Source of the DNA: Paracoccaceae bacterium
GTDB lineage: Bacteria; Pseudomonadota; Alphaproteobacteria; Rhodobacterales; Rhodobacteraceae
Direction: 5' to 3'
Assembly: GCA_013003075.1 (NCBI GenBank)
Contig: JABDLJ010000036.1
Location: forward strand, 1-50,709
Length of the DNA: 50,709 nt
Shown: in pieces, positions 1 to 9,263 of the stretch
How the letters are laid out: each line of letters starts with the position of its first letter
Position numbering within the stretch: position 1 is the stretch's first letter
Program-made: the position numbers and the translations under genes
The notes under the pieces: model-generated
Told to the model about the DNA's origin: nothing
What the model saw: the letters and a program-made list of their open reading frames with translations, nothing else
Database searches by the model: none

Positions 1-7
1 GGGCAAG

Positions 8-84
8 TGGCGCGGTTGACGGGGCTCGAACCCGCGACCCCCGGCGTGACAGGCCGGTACTCTAACCAACTGAGCTACAACCGC
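8..84 (-). tRNA. tRNA-Asp (anticodon GTC)
   Basis: Read on the minus strand this is a complete cloverleaf. The 7-bp acceptor stem pairs GCGGTTG with CAACCGC, the D-arm is GCTCAGTTGG-like, the anticodon stem-loop CCGGCCTGTCACGCCGG carries GTC (Asp), and the T-arm contains GGGTTCGAGCCC. The 3' CCA is encoded (plus-strand positions 8-10). The 160 bp between it and the pirin gene holds nothing I recognise. Confidence 0.96.
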
Positions 85-244
85 ACACATGCCCACCCGA
101 TATTTGCCGGGCGTGTCGCGCGTTCTAGGGCGGCGTCTGTTCGGCGTCAAGCAGCACTTCACGCTCAATCGCGGAATTCTGCGCCCGCCGGCTTGCGCGA
201 CATGCGACCGGTTGGCCCCCAAGTATCGATGGATCGCGGCGCGT

Positions 245-1219
245 CTAGCCTTTCGCGGGGCGCGTGACGGCGCGAATGCGCTCTGGCTTGGGCAGCGGGA
301 TGAACTCGTCGTTATCGCCGGGCGGCAACTGGAAACGGCCATGCTTCCAATCCTCGGCGCGCCAGGCCTCCTTTGCCGCGTCGATGCGGTCGCGCGAGGA
401 GGCCACGAAGTTCCACCAGATGTAGCGCGGCCCGTTCAGCGTCTCGCCGCCCAGAAGCATCACCCGCGCGCCGCGCGCGCCAGCGGTCATCGACACCCGG
501 TCGCCGGGGCGGAAGATCATCATCTGCCCGGCCTCGAAGCTTTGTCCGGCGACATCGACCTCTCCCTGCAACACGTAGACACCGCGATCCTCGTGATCGT
601 CGGGCATCGGCAGTTTGGCGCCGGGCTGCAAAACCGCGTCGGCATAGAACATCTCGGAAGCGGTCTTGACCGGCGCACGCTGGCCGTAGGCATGGCCCAG
701 GATCAGCCGCACGGTTTTGCCCTCGCCCTCGAATTCCGGCAGTTCCTCTTTGGCGGCGTGAATGAACTCGGCCGGCGCGTCCTCCTGCTCTTCGGGCAGC
801 GCGACCCAGGTCTGGATGCCGAAGAAGGGCATGGGATCTTTTTGCGTTTCGTCGTCGGTGCGCTCTGAATGGGTGATGCCGCTGCCGGCCACCATCCAGT
901 TCACCGCGCCCGGCTCGATCCAGGCGTCGGTCCCCAGGCTGTCACGGTGATGCATCCGGCCGCGAAAGAGGTACGAGATCGTGGCCAGCCCGATATGCGG
1001 ATGCGGGCGCACATCCATCCGGCGGGTCGGCAGGAACTCGGCCGGTCCCATCTGATCGAAAAAGATGAAGGGCCCCACCATCTGCCGCTTCGGCGCCGGC
1101 AAGGCGCGGCGCACCTCGAAGCCGCCAAGGTCCCGCGCACGCGGGATGATCACGGTGTCGATGGCATCGACCTCATCGCCGATCGGGCAATCGGGGTCGA
1201 GCGCGGGGTTCCAACTCAT
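245..1219 (-). CDS. Pirin family protein (bicupin)
   Basis: This 324-aa protein has the pirin fold signature: an N-terminal cupin with RPHPHIGLATISYLF and the second half-motif NWMVAGSGITHSER. The expected metal-binding residues are present as H73, H75, H117 and E119. Known pirins are cytoplasmic Fe-binding cupins; some have quercetin dioxygenase activity and others act as regulators or interact with metabolic enzymes, so the role here is open. The start is supported by an AGGAGC Shine-Dalgarno just upstream of the ATG at 1219. It lies downstream of the ABC transporter operon in the same orientation, about 105 bp after livF, and is probably a separate unit. Confidence 0.9.
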   Translation of the reverse strand: MSWNPALDPDCPIGDEVDAIDTVIIPRARDLGGFEVRRALPAPKRQMVGPFIFFDQMGPAEFLPTRRMDVRPHPHIGLATISYLFRGRMHHRDSLGTDAWIEPGAVNWMVAGSGITHSERTDDETQKDPMPFFGIQTWVALPEEQEDAPAEFIHAAKEELPEFEGEGKTVRLILGHAYGQRAPVKTASEMFYADAVLQPGAKLPMPDDHEDRGVYVLQGEVDVAGQSFEAGQMMIFRPGDRVSMTAGARGARVMLLGGETLNGPRYIWWNFVASSRDRIDAAKEAWRAEDWKHGRFQLPPGDNDEFIPLPKPERIRAVTRPAKG

Positions 1220-1324
1220 CGGTCTGCTCCTGAAAGTTCTGTGTCGACAGCATCAGACCGGTTTGGAATGCCCCTGTCACTAGGCAAATTCGCACAGAAA
1301 TTGTGACGCTGTCGCCAATCCCGG

Positions 1325-2010
<686 letters not shown>

Positions 2011-2014
<4 letters not shown>

Positions 2015-2760
2015 GGCGTCTCCTCCCCCAAATAGGCCTCGCGCACCGCGGCGTCGGCGCGGATATCCCGCGGGCTTCCGGTGGTGATGATCCGGCCGTA
2101 GACCAGAACCGAGATCCGATCGGCCAGTACGAAGACGGCGTCCATGTCATGCTCGACCAGAAGGATCGGGGCTTCGTTGCGCAGGTCCGCCAGAAGCGCT
2201 GTCAGGGCGCGGCTTCCATCGGCGCCGAGGCCGGCCATCGGCTCATCCATCAAGAAGACCTTCGGGCGCAACGTCAGCGCCACGGCGACCTCCAGAAGCC
2301 GGCGCTGCGCGTGCGACAGGTCCGAGACCCGCGTGTCGCGCTGCGCTGTCAGGCCCACCCGGTCCAGCGCCTCATCGGCTTCGACCAGAAGCGCTGCATC
2401 GCCCATCACGCGCGCAGCCATCCGAAAGCTTCCCCCGGACGCGCCAAGCGCCCCAAGCACCGCGTTTTGCAGAACCGAAAGCTCGGGCGCCAGCGCCGAG
2501 ATCTGGAAGGTGCGTGCCAGCCCGGCCCGGGCGCGGGCCGCGGCAGACAGATGGGTCACGTCCTGGCCCATCAGGTGGACGGTGCCGCTGTCCGGCGGCT
2601 GGGTTCCGCAGATTTGCGAGATCAGGGTCGATTTGCCGGCCCCGTTCGGCCCGATCAGGGCGTGGATTTCGCCGGGCCGCACGCTTAGCGAGACATCCCG
2701 GCTGGCCTCAAGTGCGCCGAACGTCTTGCACAGCGCACGGGTCTCCAGCACCGGCGTCAT
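2011..2760 (-). CDS. livG: Branched-chain amino-acid-type ABC transporter ATPase (LivG)
   Basis: This is the second ATPase of the transporter, 249 aa. The start ATG at 2758-2760 overlaps the end of livM by 4 bp and gives a normal N-terminus (MTPVLETRALCKTFGALEA); the open frame continues further upstream but only as a shadow of livM. Walker A is GPNGAGKST (residues 37-45), the signature region is LSHAQRRLLEVA, close to the LSHGQ-type signature usual in LivG, and Walker B is VFLMDEPMAGL. It is expected to form a heterodimer with LivF under the LivHM permease pair. Confidence 0.93.
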
Positions 2761-3731
2761 CGCGCGCCGCCCGCAAGAAGCCCGACAAGCCCGCCGCGCG
2801 CAAACAGGACGACGGCCAGCAACAGCCCGCCAAGGTAGATTTGCCAGAACTCGCTGATGCCGCCCAGAAGATGCTCCAGCAGAACGTAAAGCGCCGCGCC
2901 GGCCACCGGGCCAAACAGGCGCGCGGTGCCGCCGAGGATGACGAATACCATGATCTCGCCGCTCATCTGCCAACTTAGCATCGTGGGACTGACAAAGCGG
3001 TTGAGATCGGCAAAGAGCGCACCGGCCAGACCGGTGATCATCCCCGAGATGGTGAAAGCGGCAAGCTGGATGCGCGGCACGTTCAGCCCGACCGCCTGCG
3101 CGCGCGCCACCGATTGCCGCGCGGCGGCCAGCGCCAGACCGAAGGGCGATGCCGCGAGGCGCGCGCTGATCCACAGCGCGGCGCCCAGAAGGGCAAAGCA
3201 GATGCCGAAGAACTGGATCGGATCAAGCGTGTTGAGCCCCGGAAACCCGTTGCGCACGTAGATCGACAGCCCGTCTTCACCGCCATACGCGGGCCAGCTG
3301 ATCGCGAAGTAGAAAAGCATCTGCCCGAAGGCGAGCGTGATCATGATGAAATAGACCCCCGAGGTGCGCAGCGACAGCGCGCCGATCACCAGGGCCGCAG
3401 CACCGCTGGACAGGATCGCAACCAGCCAGATCAGCGGCATGGACTTGCTGCCCTGAAACTCCAGCGGCCCGATCATAAGCGGCGTGAAGCTTTGCGCATG
3501 AAACGCGACGATCCCCATCGCGTAGCCGCCGATCCCGAAGAACGCCGCGTGGCCGAGGCTGACAAGACCGCCCTGCCCCAGCGCGATGTTAAGACCCACG
3601 CCGGCCAGCGCCAGAATGGCTGCGCGGGTGGCCAGCGTGATCAAGAAGGGCTCGTCGGCCGCCAGCGCGTAGAGTGGCACCGCCAGGATCGACAAGGCGA
3701 TCGCGGCATTGACGACCGCGGCGCGGCTCAT
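2757..3731 (-). CDS. livM: Branched-chain amino-acid-type ABC transporter permease (LivM)
   Basis: This 324-aa inner-membrane permease has about ten hydrophobic segments and the LivM hallmark GLNIALGQGGLVSLGHAAFFGIGGYA near residues 45-70. The C-terminal part GGTARLFGPVAGAALYVLLEHLL is also typical of the family. The gene overlaps livH upstream and livG downstream by 4 bp each, so the four core genes are translationally coupled. It would form the translocation pore together with LivH. Confidence 0.92.
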   Translation of the reverse strand: MSRAAVVNAAIALSILAVPLYALAADEPFLITLATRAAILALAGVGLNIALGQGGLVSLGHAAFFGIGGYAMGIVAFHAQSFTPLMIGPLEFQGSKSMPLIWLVAILSSGAAALVIGALSLRTSGVYFIMITLAFGQMLFYFAISWPAYGGEDGLSIYVRNGFPGLNTLDPIQFFGICFALLGAALWISARLAASPFGLALAAARQSVARAQAVGLNVPRIQLAAFTISGMITGLAGALFADLNRFVSPTMLSWQMSGEIMVFVILGGTARLFGPVAGAALYVLLEHLLGGISEFWQIYLGGLLLAVVLFARGGLVGLLAGGAR

Positions 3732-4648
3732 GCCGGCTCACCGTAAAGCCCGGCGGGCCGCACGATCAGCACGACCGCCATTAGCAGGTAGATCGCCATC
3801 GAGGCCAGCGCCGAGCCCACCGCGCCAGCCGCCGACGGTTCCATGAAAAGCGCAAAGAGCTGCGGCAGCAGAAAGCCGCCCAGCGTATCTGTCAGGCCCA
3901 CCAGCAGCGCGCCGACGAAGGCGCCCTTGATCGATCCGATCCCTCCGATCACGATGACGACGAAAGCCAGGATCAGCACCGGCTCTCCCATCCCGACCTG
4001 GACCGACTGGATCGCGCCCACCAACGCTCCGGCGAGCCCGGCCAGGGCCGCGCCGAGCGCGAAGACCACCGTGTAGAGCTTTGAGATATCCACCCCGAGC
4101 GCGGCAATCATCTCGCGGTCCGCCTCGCCCGCGCGGATCTGCACGCCAAGCCGGGTGTGCGAGATCAGCGCCCAGAGCCCAAGCGCCACGGCAAGACCGA
4201 TCCCGATGATAGCAAGCCGGTAGGCGGGATAAAGGATGCCGCCCGGCAGGCTGACGGGGCCGGACAGGTAGGACGGGATATCGAGAAACAGCGGAAACGA
4301 TCCGAAAGCCCAGCGCACGCCTTCGGAGAAGATCAGGATCAGCGCAAAGGTGGCCAGCACTTGGTCGAGATGATCGCGGCCATAAAGCCGCCGGATCACT
4401 ATGATTTCGACCAGAGCGCCCGCCGCCGCCGCCGCGCCCAGCGCCGCGATGAGCGCCAGCAGGAAAGAGCCCGTCGCCCCGGCCACGGCCGCCGCCGCGA
4501 AGGCGCCGATCATGTAAAGCGATCCGTGCGCGAGATTGATCAGACCCATGACGCCGAAAACCAGCGTCAGGCCCGCAGCCATCACGAACAGCATCACGCC
4601 AAGCTGCAAGCCGTTCAGAACCTGCTCGATCAGAAGCAGCCAGCTCAT
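3728..4648 (-). CDS. livH: Branched-chain amino-acid-type ABC transporter permease (LivH)
   Basis: This 306-aa permease has the LivH hallmark FGVMGLINLAHGSLYMIGAF near residues 31-50 and the C-terminal motif GGIGSIKGAFVGALLVGLTDTL. About eight membrane segments are visible. It lies 21 bp downstream of the 92-aa ORF and overlaps livM by 4 bp. It is the partner permease of LivM in the inner membrane. Confidence 0.92.
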   Translation of the reverse strand: MSWLLLIEQVLNGLQLGVMLFVMAAGLTLVFGVMGLINLAHGSLYMIGAFAAAAVAGATGSFLLALIAALGAAAAAGALVEIIVIRRLYGRDHLDQVLATFALILIFSEGVRWAFGSFPLFLDIPSYLSGPVSLPGGILYPAYRLAIIGIGLAVALGLWALISHTRLGVQIRAGEADREMIAALGVDISKLYTVVFALGAALAGLAGALVGAIQSVQVGMGEPVLILAFVVIVIGGIGSIKGAFVGALLVGLTDTLGGFLLPQLFALFMEPSAAGAVGSALASMAIYLLMAVVLIVRPAGLYGEPA

Positions 4649-4669
4649 GTCATGCGATCCGGGAAATCG

Positions 4670-4948
4670 TCATGGCGCCATGATGCGAAGCGCTTCGCCT
4701 TCGTCCCATGCCCTGGCAAAGTCGATCGCATCGTCGGCGGCGGCATGGGCCGACGTCGTGAAAAAGCGCGTCTCATCCGTGCCGTTCACATTGATCAAGC
4801 GCTCCATCTTATCCTCGACGGATGCCGCAGCTTCGCCCCGGACCGCCACCAGCGAGACGTTCGCCGCAAGGCAATCTTCGACGAACCGGCCAAGATCGGC
4901 GGTTTCGCAGAGCGGGAGTTTCAGAACGATCTTCCTGGGAAGAGACAT
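4670..4948 (-). CDS. Small protein of unknown function in the ABC transporter operon
   Basis: This 92-aa soluble protein has no signal peptide or membrane segment and begins MSLPRKIVLKLPLCETADLGRFVEDCLAAN. I do not recognise a family. The alternation of hydrophobic strands and helices (KIVLKLPL, SLVAVRG, DDAIDFARAW) suggests a small alpha/beta fold. It sits between the periplasmic binding protein gene (45 bp away) and livH (21 bp away) in the same orientation, so it is almost certainly transcribed with the transporter. Its codon use matches its neighbours. A regulatory or sensing role for the transporter is only a guess. Confidence 0.75.
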   Translation of the reverse strand: MSLPRKIVLKLPLCETADLGRFVEDCLAANVSLVAVRGEAAASVEDKMERLINVNGTDETRFFTTSAHAAADDAIDFARAWDEGEALRIMAP

Positions 4949-4993
4949 CGCGGAACGGCGGGCGGCAAAGAGCCGCCCGCGCGGGTTTCCCGG

Positions 4994-6142
4994 CTACATC
5001 TGGCACTCGGCCGCGTAGACATCGCTGTGATCGGTCAGGCCGGTGGCGACGATCTTGTTGGTGAAGATCTCGCCCTCCTGGATGACCTCGCGCACATAGA
5101 TATCCTGGATCGGGTGGTTGTTGGACCCGAACGCGAAGTCGCCGCGTGTCGACGCAAAGTCGGCCTCCTTCAGGGCGGCGCGAAACGCGTCCGCGTCGTT
5201 CACGTCCGCCTTGGCGACGGCGCTGAGAAGCAGGTTGGCCGTGTCATAGCCCTGGCTGGCATAAAGCGACGGCAACCGGCCATATTCGGCCTGAAACGCC
5301 GCAACGAAAACCTTGTTGGCCTCGTTGTCGAGATCCTTGGACCATTGCGAGGTGTTCTTCACCCCAAGCGCGGCAGCGCCCACGGCCTGCAAGATGCCCT
5401 GGTCGAAGCTGAAGGCCGGTCCGACCACGGGAATTTCGACGCCGCTGTCAGCGTATTGCTTGAGAAATGAGATCCCCATGCCGCCAGGCAGGAAGAAGAA
5501 GATCGAATCTGCGCCCGATGCGCGGATCTGTGCGATCTCGGCGGCATAATCGGTCTGGCCCAGCTGGGTGAAGACCTCGCCGGCCAGATCGCCCTTGTAG
5601 AACCTTTTGTAGCCGGTCAGAGCGTCCTGGCCCGCGGGATAGTTGGGTGCCAGGATGAACGAATTGGCAAACCCCGCGTCATTGGCATAGGCGCCCGCGG
5701 CTTCGTGCAGGTTGTCGTTCTGCCAGGCCACGTTGAAATAGTTCGGATGGCAGCCCTTGCCGGCCAGCGCGGAGGGGCCGGCATTGGGCGAGAGGTAGAA
5801 CTTGCCCTGCGCCGTCGCGCTCGGCACCACGGCCATCGCCAGGTTCGACCAGATGATCCCGGTCAGAACATCGACCTTGTCGGACTGGATCAGCTTGTCG
5901 GCCAGTTGCACGGCCACGTCCGGCTTGCGCTGATCGTCCTCGATCACGACCTCGATCGCATCGCTGCCCGATTGCTTGAGCGCCAGCATGAAGCCGTCGC
6001 GCACGTCGATGCCAAGCCCGGCGCCGCCGCCCGACAACGTGGTGATCATGCCGACCTTGACCGGGTCATGGCCCGCCGCGGATACGCCGGTCGCTGCAAG
6101 CGCGGTCGCCAAAGCGAGCCCGCCCAGGGTTGAAAGTTTCAT
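4994..6142 (-). CDS. ABC transporter periplasmic substrate-binding protein (LivK/peripla_BP_6 type)
   Basis: This 382-aa protein has a clear Sec signal peptide (MKLSTLGGLALATALAATGVSAAG) followed by VKVGMITTLSGGGAGLGIDVRDGFMLALKQSG, the opening strand-helix of type I periplasmic binding proteins. Further along, GIIWSNLAMAVVPSA, FILAPNYPAG and YDTANLLLSAV fit the family. It delivers the ligand to the LivHM-FG transporter encoded directly downstream. GGAGG eight bases before the ATG at 6142 fixes the start. The ligand cannot be assigned from sequence; branched-chain amino acids, amides and aromatic acids are all used by this family. Confidence 0.92.
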   Translation of the reverse strand: MKLSTLGGLALATALAATGVSAAGHDPVKVGMITTLSGGGAGLGIDVRDGFMLALKQSGSDAIEVVIEDDQRKPDVAVQLADKLIQSDKVDVLTGIIWSNLAMAVVPSATAQGKFYLSPNAGPSALAGKGCHPNYFNVAWQNDNLHEAAGAYANDAGFANSFILAPNYPAGQDALTGYKRFYKGDLAGEVFTQLGQTDYAAEIAQIRASGADSIFFFLPGGMGISFLKQYADSGVEIPVVGPAFSFDQGILQAVGAAALGVKNTSQWSKDLDNEANKVFVAAFQAEYGRLPSLYASQGYDTANLLLSAVAKADVNDADAFRAALKEADFASTRGDFAFGSNNHPIQDIYVREVIQEGEIFTNKIVATGLTDHSDVYAAECQM

Positions 6143-6184
6143 ATAAAGTCCTCCCGTCGCGATTTTGTTTGCCTCAGCGTCGTC

Positions 6185-6427
6185 TCAGAACGCTTTGAAT
6201 GTCAACGTGGTTTCGGTCCTCTCGATGCCTTCGATATCCAAGAGGTTGTCGTTGATGAAGCGGCCCACGTCCTCGCCGTCTGGAATGTACATCTTCAGCA
6301 GAAGGTCGAACGGGCCGCTGACCGAGTAGAGCTCGGAATGGATTTCGCGCAACTTGATCTCGTCTGCAACGCGATAGGCCGTTCCGGGACGGCAGCGGAT
6401 CTGGACAAAAAGGCATGTCATTTGCAT
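6185..6427 (-). CDS. Stand-alone Lrp/AsnC ligand-binding (RAM) domain protein
   Basis: This 80-aa protein consists only of the alpha-beta sandwich found at the C-terminus of Lrp/AsnC regulators (LFVQIRCRPGTAYRVADEI, ELYSVSGPFDLLLKMYIPDG, IEGIERTETTLTF). There is no helix-turn-helix. I chose the start at 6427 because GGAG lies six bases upstream; the frame stays open further upstream but that part does not look like this family. Such stand-alone domains bind amino acids or small effectors and assemble into oligomers. It lies 42 bp upstream of the transporter binding-protein gene in the same orientation and may be its first operon gene, so it may sense the transported ligand (inference). Confidence 0.85.
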   Translation of the reverse strand: MQMTCLFVQIRCRPGTAYRVADEIKLREIHSELYSVSGPFDLLLKMYIPDGEDVGRFINDNLLDIEGIERTETTLTFKAF

Positions 6428-6672
6428 GTGCTCCGGGTCTGGGCGTCGGGCGACGCGCGGGTTTGGTGCGCAGTCTTGCCGATCGCACGCGGAATTGGAA
6501 ACCACTTCTTTGACAGGCTCGCCAGGAATTTGCGGCAAGGCGCGCGGCGGCAGATCCTGCCGGTGCTCATCGGTCCGGCGGCAAGGCCTTGCGGACGGGA
6601 CGCGCTTCGCCCAGATAGCATCTTGTATGCGCTGGAGCAGATCGGCCCCGGCGCTCATCCCGGAGACCGAAA

Positions 6673-7740
6673 ATGCCCCTGACCCGCGATGCCATTCTTG
6701 GCGCACTCTCCAGGATCGTCAGCCCCGCGACCGGCAAAGACCTCGTTGCCTCGGACATCATCCGCGCCGTGACAATCGAGGACGGCAAGGTTCGCTTCGT
6801 GATCGAGGTCCGGCCCGAGCAGGCCCCCGCAATGGAGCCGGTCCGGCAAGCGGCGATCGCTGCGGCCGAGCAGGTGGCCGGCGCGGGCAACGTCTCAGCG
6901 GTGATCACCGCGCATGCTGCGCCAAAGGCGCCGGATCTGAAAATCGGACGGCATCCGTCCAAGGCCGCCGGTCCGGTGAAGCTGGCCGGCGTGTCCTCGA
7001 TCATCGGGGTCGCCAGCGGCAAGGGCGGCGTCGGCAAATCGACCGTTTCGGCCAATATCGCCGTGGCCCTTGCGGCCATGGGCAAGGCGGTCGGGCTTCT
7101 CGACGCCGATCTTTACGGCCCGTCGCTGCCCAGAATGCTCGGGCTGACAGAGCGCCCCGCCTCGCGCGACGGCAAGACCATCATCCCGCTTCGGGCCTAC
7201 GGCGTAACCGTCATGTCGCTGGGGCTGATGCTGAAGGAAGACGAGGCGGTCATCTGGCGCGGGCCGATGCTGATGGGGGCGCTGCAGCAGCTTCTGGGCC
7301 AGGTCGACTGGGGCACTCTCGATGTGCTGCTGGTGGATCTTCCGCCGGGCACGGGCGATGTGCAGATGACGCTCAGCCAGAAGGCCGAGGTGACCGGCGC
7401 GATCGTGGTCTCAACGCCGCAGGACATAGCGCTGATCGATGCCCGAAAGGCCATGAACATGTTCCAGCGTCTGGGAACGCCGGTCCTTGGCATGATCGAG
7501 AACATGTCGCGCTATGTTTGCCCCGAATGCGGACATGAAGCGCATATCTTCGGTCATGGCGGCGCGCGCGCCGATGCCGAGCGGCTGAAAGTGCCGTTTC
7601 TTGGGGAAATCCCGCTTGATCTGGATGTACGGCTTGCCTCTGACGCGGGCATGCCGATCGTACACTCTCGGCCGGATGGCCCGCAGGCCGCCGCCTTCAC
7701 GGACATCGCGCGCCGGCTGATCGGCGCAGGGCATATCTGA
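6673..7740 (+). CDS. apbC: Mrp/ApbC-type iron-sulfur cluster carrier ATPase
   Basis: This 355-aa cytoplasmic P-loop ATPase binds and transfers Fe-S clusters. The N-terminal 80 residues are the MIP18/DUF59-like domain. The Walker A of the deviant MinD/Mrp type is GKGGVGKST (residues 116-124). The conserved cluster-ligand pair is present as C283-P-E-C286 (YVCPECGHEAHIFG). Length and domain order are those of bacterial Mrp. It is monocistronic as far as can be seen, with no close neighbour in the same direction. Confidence 0.95.
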   Translation: MPLTRDAILGALSRIVSPATGKDLVASDIIRAVTIEDGKVRFVIEVRPEQAPAMEPVRQAAIAAAEQVAGAGNVSAVITAHAAPKAPDLKIGRHPSKAAGPVKLAGVSSIIGVASGKGGVGKSTVSANIAVALAAMGKAVGLLDADLYGPSLPRMLGLTERPASRDGKTIIPLRAYGVTVMSLGLMLKEDEAVIWRGPMLMGALQQLLGQVDWGTLDVLLVDLPPGTGDVQMTLSQKAEVTGAIVVSTPQDIALIDARKAMNMFQRLGTPVLGMIENMSRYVCPECGHEAHIFGHGGARADAERLKVPFLGEIPLDLDVRLASDAGMPIVHSRPDGPQAAAFTDIARRLIGAGHI

Positions 7741-7955
7741 GCGCTCTGAGCCCGGATCGGCCCTGAGCGCAACATACCGCGCCCGCCGCTGCGCCTGGCT
7801 TCATCGGACGCCCGCCGCACCACGCGCCGGGCTGCCGATCTGCCAAGACGTGATCAAAGAAAATAAACCAAGAGCCGAATTTCTTTTGGCATACTTTACC
7901 ACCTCTTTATCAAGCTGCTCTAGCGTGCCGTCTGCGAAACAAACGGAGAACGCAG

Positions 7956-8231
7956 ATGGTAAATCTCTCATTCATGCGCAGCGCGATCATTGCAGCTGTT
8001 GCGTTGGCACTGGCCGGTCCCCTGTCCGCGCTGGAGCGGATCTCGCTGGATCCGGTCGAGCATGCGGCTGCCAGCTTGACGATCGATGGCGCCAACGGCA
8101 GCCGCACCTTCAGCCCCGCCGAGTTGGAAGAACTTGGCGCCATGCGGCTGGTAGCCCGATCCCCGGCTCGCTACAACAGGGGCACAGCACTTCCGGCGGG
8201 ACGGACGATATGGCGCAATCGGTCGATTTGA
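7956..8231 (+). pseudogene. Truncated exported ORF, possible remnant of a molybdopterin-domain oxidoreductase-like protein
   Basis: This 91-aa frame starts with a good GGAG and a signal peptide (MRSAIIAAVALALAGPLSAL) and continues LTIDGANGSRTFSPAELEELGAMRLV. That stretch resembles the N-terminus of small periplasmic proteins with an oxidoreductase molybdopterin-binding (SUOX-like) domain. After about residue 68 the sequence turns into RSPARYNRGTALPAGRTIWRNRSI, which does not continue that fold, and it runs into the start of pxpA, overlapping it by 22 bp. I read it as an N-terminal remnant left by a deletion next to pxpA. The family resemblance is moderate; it could instead be a genuine small exported protein. 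Confidence 0.45.
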
Positions 8232-8968
8232 ATGCAGATATGGGCGAGGGTTTCGGCCCCTGGAAGATGGGCGACGACGCAGCGCTGCTGGGTATCGTGA
8301 CCAGCGCCAATGTCGCCTGCGGCATGCATGCCGGCGATCCCGATGTTATGGCGCGCACTATGCAGCTTGCCATCGAGAAGGGCGTCGGGATCGGCGCCCA
8401 TCCCGGCTTTGCCGATCTTCAGGGCTTTGGCCGACGCCGGATCAGGCTTCCCGAAGGCGCGACGCGCAACCTCATCGCGTACCAAGTTGGCGCGGCGGGC
8501 GGCATGGCGCGCAGCCTGGGGGCCGAGTTGCGCCATTTCAAGCTGCACGGCGCGCTGGCCAACATGGCCTCCGAAGACGAGGAACTGGCCAGGGTCTGCT
8601 ACGAGACGGCGCTGAAACTCGAACCGGATATCGTCGTGATGGTGCTTGCGGGCACCGCGCAGGAACGCGCGGCCCGCAAGCTGGACTGTCACTGGGCCGG
8701 CGAGATCTTCGCGGACCGCGCCTACAACGCCGATGCCACACTTGTCGATCGCAGCCTTCCCGGCGCCGTGATCCACGATGCCGATCTCGCGGGCGCTCGG
8801 ATGGCCGAAATGGTCAAGGCGGGCGCCATCATCACCAACGACGGCACGCGGATCGACACACGGATCGATACGATCTGCCTGCACGGTGATACACCTGAGG
8901 CCGTGACCATCGCCAGGGCCGTTCGCAGCGCCCTGGAAGCCCATCAAATTCAGGTCACAAAGCTTTGA
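8210..8968 (+). CDS. pxpA: 5-oxoprolinase subunit PxpA (LamB/YcsF family)
   Basis: This 252-aa protein starts at MAQSVDLNADMGEGFGPWKMGDD and shows the family blocks NVACGMHAGDP, GAHPGFADLQGFGRRR, HFKLHGALANM, EIFADRAYNADATLV and ICLHGDTPEAV. PxpA works with PxpB and PxpC in ATP-dependent cleavage of 5-oxoproline to glutamate. Those partners normally sit beside it but are absent here: upstream is a truncated ORF and downstream is convergent tig. The start at 8210 follows a GGCGGGACGG stretch. It is probably functional only if pxpBC lie elsewhere. Confidence 0.9.
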   Translation: MAQSVDLNADMGEGFGPWKMGDDAALLGIVTSANVACGMHAGDPDVMARTMQLAIEKGVGIGAHPGFADLQGFGRRRIRLPEGATRNLIAYQVGAAGGMARSLGAELRHFKLHGALANMASEDEELARVCYETALKLEPDIVVMVLAGTAQERAARKLDCHWAGEIFADRAYNADATLVDRSLPGAVIHDADLAGARMAEMVKAGAIITNDGTRIDTRIDTICLHGDTPEAVTIARAVRSALEAHQIQVTKL

Positions 8969-9206
8969 TAAATAATCTTATTGTATCAGATGCCCGCCGG
9001 CCGGTGTAAGGCCCGGCCGCTTCCGATCGTTCGGGTGAACGCGGCGCTGCCAGTCTTGGCATAAGCAATGAAAGCCGCCCGCCCTGCCGCCATCGCCCCG
9101 CCACACGGACGAACGTTTCAGAAGAAGGCCCATGTGCCTCACAGAAGATCCCCCCGCGCCGAAGGCCGCCGCCGACAGCGCCAGAGCCAAACGGGCTGCG
9201 AGACCG

Positions 9207-9234
9207 AAAAAAGGGCCGCCCCGAGGGCGACCCT
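9207..9234 (-). terminator. Rho-independent terminator of tig
   Basis: On the minus strand AGGG-T-CGCCC, loop TCG, GGGCG-G-CCCT is followed directly by TTTTTT. It lies 30 bp after the tig stop codon. The rest of the 295-bp pxpA-tig gap holds no clear gene; a 34-codon plus-strand frame at 9132-9236 runs through this hairpin and is not called. Confidence 0.85.
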
Positions 9235-9263
9235 AGACAGATCCATCTGACCGAGCGGAGGGG

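Noticed and set aside
4157..5470. 437-codon plus-strand frame opposite livH and the binding-protein gene
   Set aside because: It is antisense to two genes with clear family motifs, and its own translation shows only Arg/His/Gln/Asp-rich sequence typical of such shadows.
9132..9236. 34-codon plus-strand frame with an RBS-like AGAAGG and a basic C-terminus (AKRAARPKKGPPRGRP)
   Set aside because: It runs through the tig terminator hairpin, has no family match I know, and the basic tail is what such a GC-rich hairpin would code for by chance.
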